From Sphingomicrobium aestuariivivum (GTDB taxonomy: Bacteria > Pseudomonadota > Alphaproteobacteria > Sphingomonadales > Sphingomonadaceae), in contig NZ_CP102629.1 in NCBI RefSeq assembly GCF_024721585.1, positions 1,426,001 through 1,490,000 of the forward strand: a stretch of 64,000 nt of DNA, given 5' to 3'. The notes under the pieces were generated by a model, which was given only the letters and a program-made list of their open reading frames with translations, did not search any database and had not been told where the DNA came from. Below, piece after piece: positions 10,589 through 17,792 of this stretch. A program made the translations under genes and the position numbers. Numbering within the stretch: the stretch's first letter is position 1; the number at the start of each line of letters is the position of its first letter.

Positions 10589-12009
10589 GTCGCGGTGCCG
10601 CCCACGGTGATGGCGGAGACGAGGAGGCTCGGCTGGCCGACGCCCGCGGGGACCGACTGGCCACCCTTGCCGCACATGCCCACGCCTTCATCGAGCGCCA
10701 TGTCGTTGCCGATGCCGAGGACGCGCTGCATCACGGTGGGGCCATCGCCGATGAGGGTCGCGCCCTTGATCGGGTCGCCCAGCTTGCCGTTCTCGACCTT
10801 GTAGGCCTCGGTGCAACTGAAGACGAACTTGCCCGACACGATATCGACCTGCCCGCCGCCGAAGCTCTTGGCGTAAATGCCCTTGTCGAGCCGTGACAGG
10901 AGGTCGGCGGGATCGTCCTCGCCGCCGAGCATGAAGGTGTTGGTCATGCGCGGCATGGGGGCGTGGGCGAAGCTCTCGCGGCGCCCGTTGCCGGTCGGCT
11001 CGACCCCCATCAGGCGGGCGTTGAGGCGGTCCTGCATATAGCCACGCAAGATGCCGTCCTCGATGAGGACGTTACGCTGCGTGGGCGTGCCTTCGTCGTC
11101 GATGGTGAGGCTGCCGCGCCGGTTGGCGATATTGCCTTCGTCGACCACGGTGACGCCGGGCGAGGCGACGCGCTCGCCGATCCGGCCGGCGAAGGTCGAC
11201 TGGCCCTTGCGGTTGAAATCGCCCTCGAGCCCGTGGCCGACGGCCTCGTGGAGGAGCACCCCGCACCAGCCGGGGCCGAGCAGCACGGGCATGTCGCCCG
11301 CGGGCGCGGCGACCGAGCGCATGTTCACATCGGCCATGCGAACCGCTTCGTCGACGCAGCGCATCCATGTCGCGCGGTCGAACAGGCGGTCGTAGAGATA
11401 GCGTCCGCCGAGTCCGTGGCTGCCGCTCTCGCGGCGCTCGCCGTCGGCCATGACGACCGAGACGTTGAGGCGCACCAGCGGGCGGATGTCGGTGGCGAGG
11501 AAGCCGTCGGGACGGACGATCTCGACGACGCTCCACGAGCCCGACAGGACGACGCTGACCTGGTCGACCCTCGGGTCACGCGACCGGGCTTCGGCCTCGA
11601 TCTCCTTGATAAGGGCGAGCTTCTTCTCGAACGGGACCGCGACCAGCGGGTCCTCGTCGGTATAGAGCCGCGCGTTGGTGCCGTGCGGCGGGCCGGCGGG
11701 GGCCTGCTTCGAGGGATCGAGCAGCCTAAGCGTCTCTGCAGCGCGCTGGATCGCGGCGGTCGACAGCTCGTTGGCATGGGCAAAGCCCGTCATCTCGCCG
11801 GTCACGCCGCGCAGGCCGAAGCCGCGGTCGGTCGAATAGTCGGCGCTGCGCAGGCGGCCGTCGTCGAAGGCCACCATCTCGGAGGCGCGATATTGCAGAT
11901 AGAGTTCGCCGTCGTCATGCCCCGACAGATGCGCGCGCGCGGCGGCCATCGCGTCGGAGGGCTCGAACTGGCCCGGCGTGTAGAGAAAGCCCCGGGGGCC
12001 GAGGCTCAC
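10585..12009 (-). CDS. tldD: Metalloprotease TldD
   Basis: A 474-residue zinc metallopeptidase. The metal site is in the HEAVGHGLEGDFNRKG motif (HExxxH), and the C-terminal segment GGGQVDIVSGKFVF plus GPTVMQRV is typical of TldD. TldD normally works with PmbA (TldE) to degrade unfolded peptides or mature small peptide products; no pmbA gene is in this window. The start is taken as the GTG at 12009, which overlaps the stop of the zinc-finger gene as GTGA and gives the normal length of about 475 aa. It is cotranscribed with the DUF2007 gene. Confidence 0.93.
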   Translation of the reverse strand: MSLGPRGFLYTPGQFEPSDAMAAARAHLSGHDDGELYLQYRASEMVAFDDGRLRSADYSTDRGFGLRGVTGEMTGFAHANELSTAAIQRAAETLRLLDPSKQAPAGPPHGTNARLYTDEDPLVAVPFEKKLALIKEIEAEARSRDPRVDQVSVVLSGSWSVVEIVRPDGFLATDIRPLVRLNVSVVMADGERRESGSHGLGGRYLYDRLFDRATWMRCVDEAVRMADVNMRSVAAPAGDMPVLLGPGWCGVLLHEAVGHGLEGDFNRKGQSTFAGRIGERVASPGVTVVDEGNIANRRGSLTIDDEGTPTQRNVLIEDGILRGYMQDRLNARLMGVEPTGNGRRESFAHAPMPRMTNTFMLGGEDDPADLLSRLDKGIYAKSFGGGQVDIVSGKFVFSCTEAYKVENGKLGDPIKGATLIGDGPTVMQRVLGIGNDMALDEGVGMCGKGGQSVPAGVGQPSLLVSAITVGGTAT

Positions 12010-12206
12010 GCCACGTCCTTCGTGTCGGCCGGGCCACCCTTGAGCACGAAGCGGCGGTCGCAATATTTGCATTCGACCATGCCGTTGTCGTCGATGTGGT
12101 AATAGACGCGCGGATGGCCGAGCGCGGGCGAAATGTCGCCGGCACCATCGCAATGGACGCGCAGCGTATCGACTCGGATCGTCTCGGGGGGCGGAATCTT
12201 TGACAT
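12006..12206 (-). CDS. CHCC zinc-finger domain protein (66 aa)
   Basis: A 66-residue protein with a C-terminal zinc site: VRVHCDG-type N-terminal Cys, then LGHPRVYYHID and VECKYCDRRFVL. This is the zf-CHCC (NDUFS6-like) fold found in alphaproteobacteria and in the mitochondrial complex I subunit. In bacteria it may be a complex I accessory, though no nuo genes are here. It overlaps tldD by four bases (GTGA). Confidence 0.85.
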   Translation of the reverse strand: MSKIPPPETIRVDTLRVHCDGAGDISPALGHPRVYYHIDDNGMVECKYCDRRFVLKGGPADTKDVA

Positions 12207-12241
12207 GACCGCCGATTAGCGAAGCGCGGCGGGCGCGGCAA

Positions 12242-13639
12242 CTAGTCGGCGCGCGGCAGTCGCGTATCGCCCGCCACCAGCGCGGTGACCTCGCCGCCGG
12301 GGCCGCGTTCCACATCGACGATCTGGCCGCCCTGCGGGAAATAGAGGCGATCGCCCTCGATCAGGATCGACGGTTCGATCTCGCCCTGCGGGTTGCGCAG
12401 GCTGAGCCGGTCGCCGTCGACCGAGAATGCAAAAGCGCGCTCGTCGAGCAGATAGACGCCGGCGATCCGGGCAAGCGCCTCGGGGGTGGCGGGCGCGCGC
12501 ACGAGGCGGCGCTGCTCGAACCCCGGCCAGTCCATTTCGCGGGCGACCGCCGCCGCGATCGACTGGAACAGCGGCGCGCCAAGTTCGCCATTGGTCATGA
12601 TGACCAACCCTTCGCCGCGCTCGGGAAAGGAGAACATGTAGGCCTTGTACCCCATGTTCGACCCGCTGTGTCCGATCCGAAAGTCCGCGCCCGACCCGCT
12701 CGTCCCGAAGCCGAGCGCATAGTCGCTGTCGCCGCCCGGCGCGGTGAGAAGGGTGCGCATTCCCGCAGGGCCGACCGGCAGGCCGGTCTCGCCTGCATGG
12801 GCGCGATTGGCGGCGATCAGGAAAAGGGCGAGGTCGCGCGGGGTGGTCCACAGGCCGGCGGCGGCCTGCTCGGGGTAGAGATGGTAGCCGCCGGCGATCA
12901 ACCTCCCCTGTTCGTCATGCGCGAGCGCGAGCTTCTCGCGCGCCGCGCGCGGCGGCTGGGCGAAGCTCGACCGGTCCATGCCGAGCGGTACGAGGAGGAC
13001 CCGCGCCGCGACATCGGCGAAGGGCTGGCCCTCGACCTCCTCGACGAGCAATTGCGCGACCGAATAGCCGCCGCCCGAATAAGAGAAGGTGCCGGGGGCA
13101 GAGACCAGCTCGACCGGATCGGTATTGCCGCGTCCCTCGAGCACGGCGACGAGGTCGGGCGTCGCGGCGGGATCGGCATAGCCGGGAAAGCCCGAGACGC
13201 TCGTCCCGGCGCGATGCGACAGGAGGCTGCGCAGCGTGGCGGGGGCATGCTCGCCCTCGGGCAGCCGCCAGCGCGACAGGCGGGCATTGACGGGCAGGTC
13301 GAGATCGAGCGCGCCCGCCTCGACGAGCGCCATCATCGTCATCGCCGCGACGGACTTCGACAGGCTCGCGGCTTGGAAGCGCGTGTCGAGATGCGCGGGC
13401 ACGCGCTGCGCCGGATCGGCCCAGCCGAAGCTGCGCGCGGCGACAATGCGATTGTCGTCGATCAACGCGATCGACACGGCGGGGACCCGCAGCTCGGCCA
13501 TCGCCTCGTGGATCGAGCTGGGCGCCGGTTCCTCGCCCACGATCACCGTGCCCGGCACCAGCGCCTCGATGGCGCGGTCGAGCGGCGTGCCCTCGGCGGG
13601 GACGGCGGCGACGAGAAGCGTGGCGACAGACAGGAACAT
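12242..13639 (-). CDS. Class C beta-lactamase-fold serine hydrolase, secreted
   Basis: A 465-residue protein with an N-terminal signal peptide (MFLSVATLLVAAVPAEG). The beta-lactamase-fold domain covers roughly residues 40-370. The catalytic SxxK is S92-L-S-K95 in FQAASLSKSV, and the YxN-position motif is Y187-S-G rather than YAN or YSN. The last 90 residues form a small beta-rich C-terminal domain. Members include peptidases and esterases; the altered YxN suggests no efficient beta-lactam hydrolysis, but this is inference. It lies 35 bases upstream of the zinc-finger-tldD group on the same strand and may share its transcript. Confidence 0.85.
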   Translation of the reverse strand: MFLSVATLLVAAVPAEGTPLDRAIEALVPGTVIVGEEPAPSSIHEAMAELRVPAVSIALIDDNRIVAARSFGWADPAQRVPAHLDTRFQAASLSKSVAAMTMMALVEAGALDLDLPVNARLSRWRLPEGEHAPATLRSLLSHRAGTSVSGFPGYADPAATPDLVAVLEGRGNTDPVELVSAPGTFSYSGGGYSVAQLLVEEVEGQPFADVAARVLLVPLGMDRSSFAQPPRAAREKLALAHDEQGRLIAGGYHLYPEQAAAGLWTTPRDLALFLIAANRAHAGETGLPVGPAGMRTLLTAPGGDSDYALGFGTSGSGADFRIGHSGSNMGYKAYMFSFPERGEGLVIMTNGELGAPLFQSIAAAVAREMDWPGFEQRRLVRAPATPEALARIAGVYLLDERAFAFSVDGDRLSLRNPQGEIEPSILIEGDRLYFPQGGQIVDVERGPGGEVTALVAGDTRLPRAD

Positions 13640-13731
13640 GGCTCTTGGACCCCCGCGATGAAAAACGCGCCTCGGGCCTAGGTCAGCGCAGACCGTAGCG
13701 CAATCGCTCGCGGCCCGCTAAGGCGCTCGGG

Positions 13732-14655
13732 ATGACCCAAGCCCCCGCGATCAGCATCGAGAACCTGTCCAAGACCTATGCCGGCGGCAAGCAGGCGCTG
13801 GACGATGTCAGCTTCGAGGTCCCGCAGGGGCAGATCTTCGGGCTGCTCGGCCCCAATGGCGCGGGCAAGTCGACGCTGATCAACATCCTCGCTGGCCTCG
13901 TCACCAAGACGAGCGGCACGGCGGCGATCTGGGGCTTCGACATCGACCGCGACCATCGCAATGCCAAGCGCTCGATCGGCATCGTGCCGCAGGAAATCCT
14001 CTTCGACCCCTTCTTCACGCCCGCCGAGGCGCTCGAGATACAGGCGGGGCTCTACGGCATCCCCAAGGACGAGCGCCGCACCGCCGAGCTGCTCGAGGCA
14101 GTGTCGCTGACCGACAAGGCCGATGCCTATGCGCGCACCCTTTCGGGCGGGATGAAGCGCCGCCTGCTGGTCGCCAAGGCAATGGTCCATTCGCCCCCCA
14201 TTCTCGTCCTCGACGAGCCAACCGCTGGCGTCGACATCGACCTTCGCCAGCAGCTGTGGGACTATGTCCGCACGCTCCACGCCCGCGGCGTCACGGTCGT
14301 GCTGACCACGCATTACCTCGAGGAAGCCGAGGAGCTGTGCGACCGCATCGCCATCATCAACCACGGCAAGCTCGTCACCAACGAGCCGACGAAACAGCTC
14401 ATCGCGCGGGCGCAGGAGAAGCAGGTCGTCGTCACCTTCGACCGCGCGGTGGCGCAGTTGCCCTCCGACGACCGTTTCGAGAAGATCGAGCGGATCGGCG
14501 AGGAAGAGGTCGCCATTTCCTATTCGAAGGACAAGGTGAATGCGGGCGAGGTGCTGCGCCTGCTGGCGCGCGAGGGTTATGACATCGTCGACGTGCGCAC
14601 GCGCGAACCCGACCTCGAGGACGTCTTCCTCTCGCTGACGCGGGGAGCCGAATGA
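13732..14655 (+). CDS. ABC-2 type transporter ATP-binding protein (YadG-like)
   Basis: A 307-residue ABC ATPase: Walker A GPNGAGKST, signature LSGGMKRR, Walker B ILVLDEPTAGVD and H-loop TTHYLEEAEELC. A C-terminal extension (about 220-307) ends DLEDVFLSLTRG, typical of drug- or polysaccharide-type ABC-2 ATPases such as YadG. The expected ABC-2 permease does not follow. Instead nadB starts within the stop codon (ATGA), so the membrane partner must be elsewhere. The ATPase is certain; the substrate is unknown. Confidence 0.9.
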   Translation: MTQAPAISIENLSKTYAGGKQALDDVSFEVPQGQIFGLLGPNGAGKSTLINILAGLVTKTSGTAAIWGFDIDRDHRNAKRSIGIVPQEILFDPFFTPAEALEIQAGLYGIPKDERRTAELLEAVSLTDKADAYARTLSGGMKRRLLVAKAMVHSPPILVLDEPTAGVDIDLRQQLWDYVRTLHARGVTVVLTTHYLEEAEELCDRIAIINHGKLVTNEPTKQLIARAQEKQVVVTFDRAVAQLPSDDRFEKIERIGEEEVAISYSKDKVNAGEVLRLLAREGYDIVDVRTREPDLEDVFLSLTRGAE

Positions 14656-16238
14656 GCGACCACGACTTCGACGTCCTCGTCATCGGCACGGGTGCCGCCG
14701 GCCTTACTGCCGCGCTCAACCTCGCCGAGCGGTTCAAGGTCGGCGTCCTCGCCAAGGGCAAATTGGGCGGCGGGGCGACCGAATGGGCACAGGGCGGGAT
14801 CGCTGCCGTGCTCGAGGACGAGGACAGCTTCGAGAACCATATCCGTGACACGATGATCGCGGGCGCCGGCCTCAATGATCGCGACGTGGTCGAGATGGTG
14901 GTGCAGCGCGCGCCCGCCGCGATCGAGAAGCTCGCCAAATTGGGCGTGCCCTTCAACCTCGACACCGATGGCGACTGGCACCTGACGCGCGAGGGCGGGC
15001 ACAGCCACCGCCGCATCGTCCACGTCCATGACGCCACCGGCTGGGCGGTCGCACAGGCGCTCGAAAAGGCGGCCGTGATGCACGAGAATATCACGCTCCT
15101 GCCGGGCCGCGTGGCGATCGACTTCATCCAGGGCCGCCATGCGCAGCATTATTCGACGAGCGGCACGGTGCATGGCGTCTACGCGCTCGACCGCGCCGCG
15201 GGCGAAGTCGAAACCATCACCGCCCGCGCGACCGTGCTGGCGGCGGGCGGGGCAGGGCGCGCCTACCAGTTCTCGACCGCGCCGCGCGGCGCGACCGGCG
15301 ACGGTATCGCGATGGCGTGGCGCGCGGGCTGCCGCGTGTCGAACATGGAATTCATGCAATTCCACCCGACCTGCCTCTACAATCTCGAGGTGAAGAACTT
15401 CCTCATCACCGAGGCCGTGCGCGGCGAGGGGGGGATCCTCGTCAACCCGACCAGCGGCGAGCGCTTCATGAAGAATTACGACGAGCGGCTGGAGCTGGCG
15501 CCGCGCGACGTCGTCGCCCGCGCCATCGACGCCGAGATCAAGCGCGACGGGCTCGACTATGTCCATCTCGACATCTCGCACCGCGGGCCGGACTTCGTGA
15601 GGGAGCATTTCCCGACTATCTACGACAAGCTGATCGGGCTCGGCATCGACATCACCAAACAGCCGATCCCCGTCGTGCCGGCACAGCATTACACCTGCGG
15701 CGGCGTGGTGGTGGACATGGACGGGCGCACCGATGCGCCGGGCCTCTATGCGGCGGGCGAGGTCACCATGTCGGGGCTGCACGGCGCCAATCGCCTCGCC
15801 TCCAATTCCTTGCTCGAATGTTTCGTCTACGGCGATGCGGCGGCCGAGCATATCAAGGCGAACTGGGACAGCCTGCCCCGGCCCATTGATGTGCGCGACT
15901 GGGACGAAAGCCGCGTCACCGACAGCGACGAGGAAGTCGTCATCCAGCAGGTGTGGGGCGAGATCCGCCGCTTCATGTGGAATTTCGTCGGCATCGTGCG
16001 CACCACCAAGCGGCTCGAGCGGGCCAAGGCGCGCATCGACCTCCTGCGTCAGGAAGTCGACGACTATTACAAGAATTTCCGAGTCACCCCCGACCTCATC
16101 GAGCTCCGGAGCCTCGTCGAGGTCGCCGACCTCATCGTGCGCTGCGCCTTGAAGCGCCACGAGAGCCGCGGGCTGCATTACACGCTCGATTATCCCGAGA
16201 CGGATAGCGTCGCACAGGATACGGTGCTGGCACCATGA
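14652..16238 (+). CDS. nadB: L-aspartate oxidase
   Basis: A 528-residue flavoprotein that oxidises L-aspartate to iminoaspartate, the first step of NAD synthesis. It has an FAD Rossmann motif (GTGAAGLTAALNLA), the active-site segment EGGHSHRRIVHVHDATG, MEFMQFHPTCLYN, and the FAD-binding GLYAAGEVTMSGLHGANRLASNSLLE. The C-terminal helical domain is complete. Succinate dehydrogenase flavoprotein and fumarate reductase are close relatives; the length and segments such as GGGATEWAQGG point to NadB. It overlaps the ABC ATPase and the FNR gene by four bases each. nadA and nadC are not in the window. Confidence 0.93.
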   Translation: MSDHDFDVLVIGTGAAGLTAALNLAERFKVGVLAKGKLGGGATEWAQGGIAAVLEDEDSFENHIRDTMIAGAGLNDRDVVEMVVQRAPAAIEKLAKLGVPFNLDTDGDWHLTREGGHSHRRIVHVHDATGWAVAQALEKAAVMHENITLLPGRVAIDFIQGRHAQHYSTSGTVHGVYALDRAAGEVETITARATVLAAGGAGRAYQFSTAPRGATGDGIAMAWRAGCRVSNMEFMQFHPTCLYNLEVKNFLITEAVRGEGGILVNPTSGERFMKNYDERLELAPRDVVARAIDAEIKRDGLDYVHLDISHRGPDFVREHFPTIYDKLIGLGIDITKQPIPVVPAQHYTCGGVVVDMDGRTDAPGLYAAGEVTMSGLHGANRLASNSLLECFVYGDAAAEHIKANWDSLPRPIDVRDWDESRVTDSDEEVVIQQVWGEIRRFMWNFVGIVRTTKRLERAKARIDLLRQEVDDYYKNFRVTPDLIELRSLVEVADLIVRCALKRHESRGLHYTLDYPETDSVAQDTVLAP

Positions 16239-16921
16239 AGCTGCAATGCGAGACCTGCCCCGTTCGCGACAGCGCTGCCTGCGCATCGCTTTCGATCGAG
16301 GAGCGTGACGAGCTGGCGCGGATCGGCGCGCATCGCAACCTCAAGCGCGGCGAGGTGCTGTTCCATGCCGGCGACGAGGCCGATGTGTGCGCCACGCTCA
16401 ACAGCGGGCTGCTCAAGATCTCGCACCTCGATGCCGAGGGCAACGAGCGCATCCTCAGCCTCGTCCACCCCGCGGGCTTCGTCGGCGAGATGTTCGCACC
16501 GGTGGAAAATCACGACATCGTCGCGCTGACCGACAGCCGCCTGTGCCTGTTCGACCGGCGCGAATATGAAAAAGCGATCGAGCGCTTTCCCGCGCTGGCC
16601 CGCGCGCTGCTGCGGCGCTCGGCGGCGGACCTGTTCGAGGCGCGCGCGCAGATCGCATTGGATGCCAAGAAGGGCGCGGGGGCCAAGATTGCCAACCTGC
16701 TGCGTTCGCTGGCACGGGCGGCGAGCAGCTCGCCCTGTCATTCGGCCGGTGAATTCGACCTGCCGCTCACGCGCGGCGAGATGGCGGGCCTCCTCGGGCT
16801 CACCATCGAAACGGTCTCGCGCCAACTCACCAAGATGGAAAAGCAGGGCATCATCGCCCGCAGCGGCACACGCGGGATCCGCATTGCGGATCCCGCGCGG
16901 CTCGCGGACCTGGCCGAATAG
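16235..16921 (+). CDS. FNR-type Crp/Fnr transcriptional regulator
   Basis: A 228-residue regulator. A cyclic-nucleotide-binding-fold domain (about 25-140) precedes a winged HTH whose recognition helix reads ETVSRQLTKME, the E-xx-SR pattern of FNR that contacts TTGAT half-sites. Cysteines C5, C8 and C16 form an N-terminal cluster, and C104 (SRLCLF) lies where E. coli FNR has C122. Together these four could bind an oxygen-sensitive 4Fe-4S cluster. The spacing CxxC-x7-C differs from FNR (CxxC-x5-C). It is translationally coupled to nadB (ATGA). A perfect FNR box lies 0.5 kb downstream, in front of the convergent gene. Confidence 0.9.
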   Translation: MKLQCETCPVRDSAACASLSIEERDELARIGAHRNLKRGEVLFHAGDEADVCATLNSGLLKISHLDAEGNERILSLVHPAGFVGEMFAPVENHDIVALTDSRLCLFDRREYEKAIERFPALARALLRRSAADLFEARAQIALDAKKGAGAKIANLLRSLARAASSSPCHSAGEFDLPLTRGEMAGLLGLTIETVSRQLTKMEKQGIIARSGTRGIRIADPARLADLAE

Positions 16922-16929
16922 CCGGGAGG

Positions 16930-17364
16930 CTAGGCCAGGGCGGCGATACTCACCGCGGCGATGCCCCAACCGACGATGAGCAAGGGGAGGATGAGGACCT
17001 GCGCGACCGCGTCGCCGCCCGAGCTCTTCCCGGTCTCGGTGGCGATGCCCTTGGCGAGCAGGGTATCGAGGCGCATCGCGCGGCTGCTGCGGTCGGGCGC
17101 GATGCGGGTCCACGCCATCGGCACCGCGAAGGCGGCGATGACGAAGGTGAAGAAGATCGCCATCGGCAGCACCATTTCGGGGTGGGGGAAGCCCACCGCC
17201 ATGATGCCGAGATAGGCGAGGAAGGCACCGAAGTAGATGACATGCAACGCGGCGGGCAGGCCGAAGCTGCGGTCCTCGATATCGGTGCGGATGTTGCGAA
17301 GGCTCGGCGCTTGCGCCCGCTCGGCGGCGGCGATGACTTCAGCTTCGGTGATCGGTTTGGACAT
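16930..17364 (-). CDS. Hypothetical membrane protein under a likely FNR site (144 aa)
   Basis: A 144-residue protein. The first 35 residues are soluble (MSKPITEAEVIAAAERAQ), followed by two clear helices (about 38-58 and 66-84), a hydrophilic loop (RIAPDRSSRAMRLDTLLAKG) and a final helix (VLILPLLIVGWGIAAVSI). AAGGAGA precedes the ATG. It ends eight bases from the FNR-type gene, convergently. A perfect FNR box is centred about 60 bases upstream of the start, which suggests micro-oxic control. No family is recognised. Confidence 0.75.
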   Translation of the reverse strand: MSKPITEAEVIAAAERAQAPSLRNIRTDIEDRSFGLPAALHVIYFGAFLAYLGIMAVGFPHPEMVLPMAIFFTFVIAAFAVPMAWTRIAPDRSSRAMRLDTLLAKGIATETGKSSGGDAVAQVLILPLLIVGWGIAAVSIAALA

Positions 17365-17417
17365 CGGGCATCTCCTTGATGGATGCCCTCTTTTGACGGC
17401 GCGCTGACGCCCCCGCC

Positions 17418-17431
17418 TTGATCGGAATCAA
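17418..17431 (-). promoter_or_regulatory. Perfect FNR box (TTGAT-N4-ATCAA)
   Basis: TTGATcggaATCAA matches the FNR consensus at all ten fixed positions. It lies between the stop of the gene at 17435 and the start of the gene at 17364 and can only regulate the latter. If FNR sits at -41.5, transcription would start near 17383, leaving a leader of about 19 bases. Confidence 0.75.
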
Positions 17432-17434
17432 ACC

Positions 17435-17632
17435 CTAAGCAGGAATCCGGAAAGGCACGGCTTCATGCCCGCCAACCTCGCCGACGCAGCGCGGCCCCGA
17501 CCAGATTTCGGCGCGCCGCCCGCGCCGCACGCGATTGGCGTAATCGATCGCCTCGAGCACGTCGCCGCCGGGCAGCGTCTCGGCATCGACGACCGTGCTC
17601 TGTTCGAAATAGAGGATGGAAAAACGGGGCAT
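17435..17632 (-). CDS. Hypothetical small protein (65 aa)
   Basis: A 65-residue soluble protein, MPRFSILYFEQSTVVDAETL..., with a beta-alpha-beta-like layout (VLEAIDYANRVRRGRRAEIWSGPRCVGEVGG). Similar short FxIxYF...AEIW proteins recur unnamed in sphingomonads. TAAGGTG precedes the start. It is divergent from polA with a 160-base gap; I saw no confident promoter there. A second reading frame over the same DNA was rejected as Arg/Ser-rich. Confidence 0.65.
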   Translation of the reverse strand: MPRFSILYFEQSTVVDAETLPGGDVLEAIDYANRVRRGRRAEIWSGPRCVGEVGGHEAVPFRIPA

Positions 17633-17792
17633 TGGAACACCTTACGCGACTGTCAGAGCAGACAAGACGCGCGAGCGGGCCGATGGTGCCATGCCTTTTG
17701 CACCATTCGTCGAGCGGGCGCGGCGGCTCGTGGTAAACAGGCGAAATCATTTTGGCATGGCAAGGCGGGCAAGCCCTGCTAAACCCCCCGCC

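Noticed and set aside
14577-16286. 569-codon minus-strand frame over nadB
   Set aside because: Antisense shadow of nadB.
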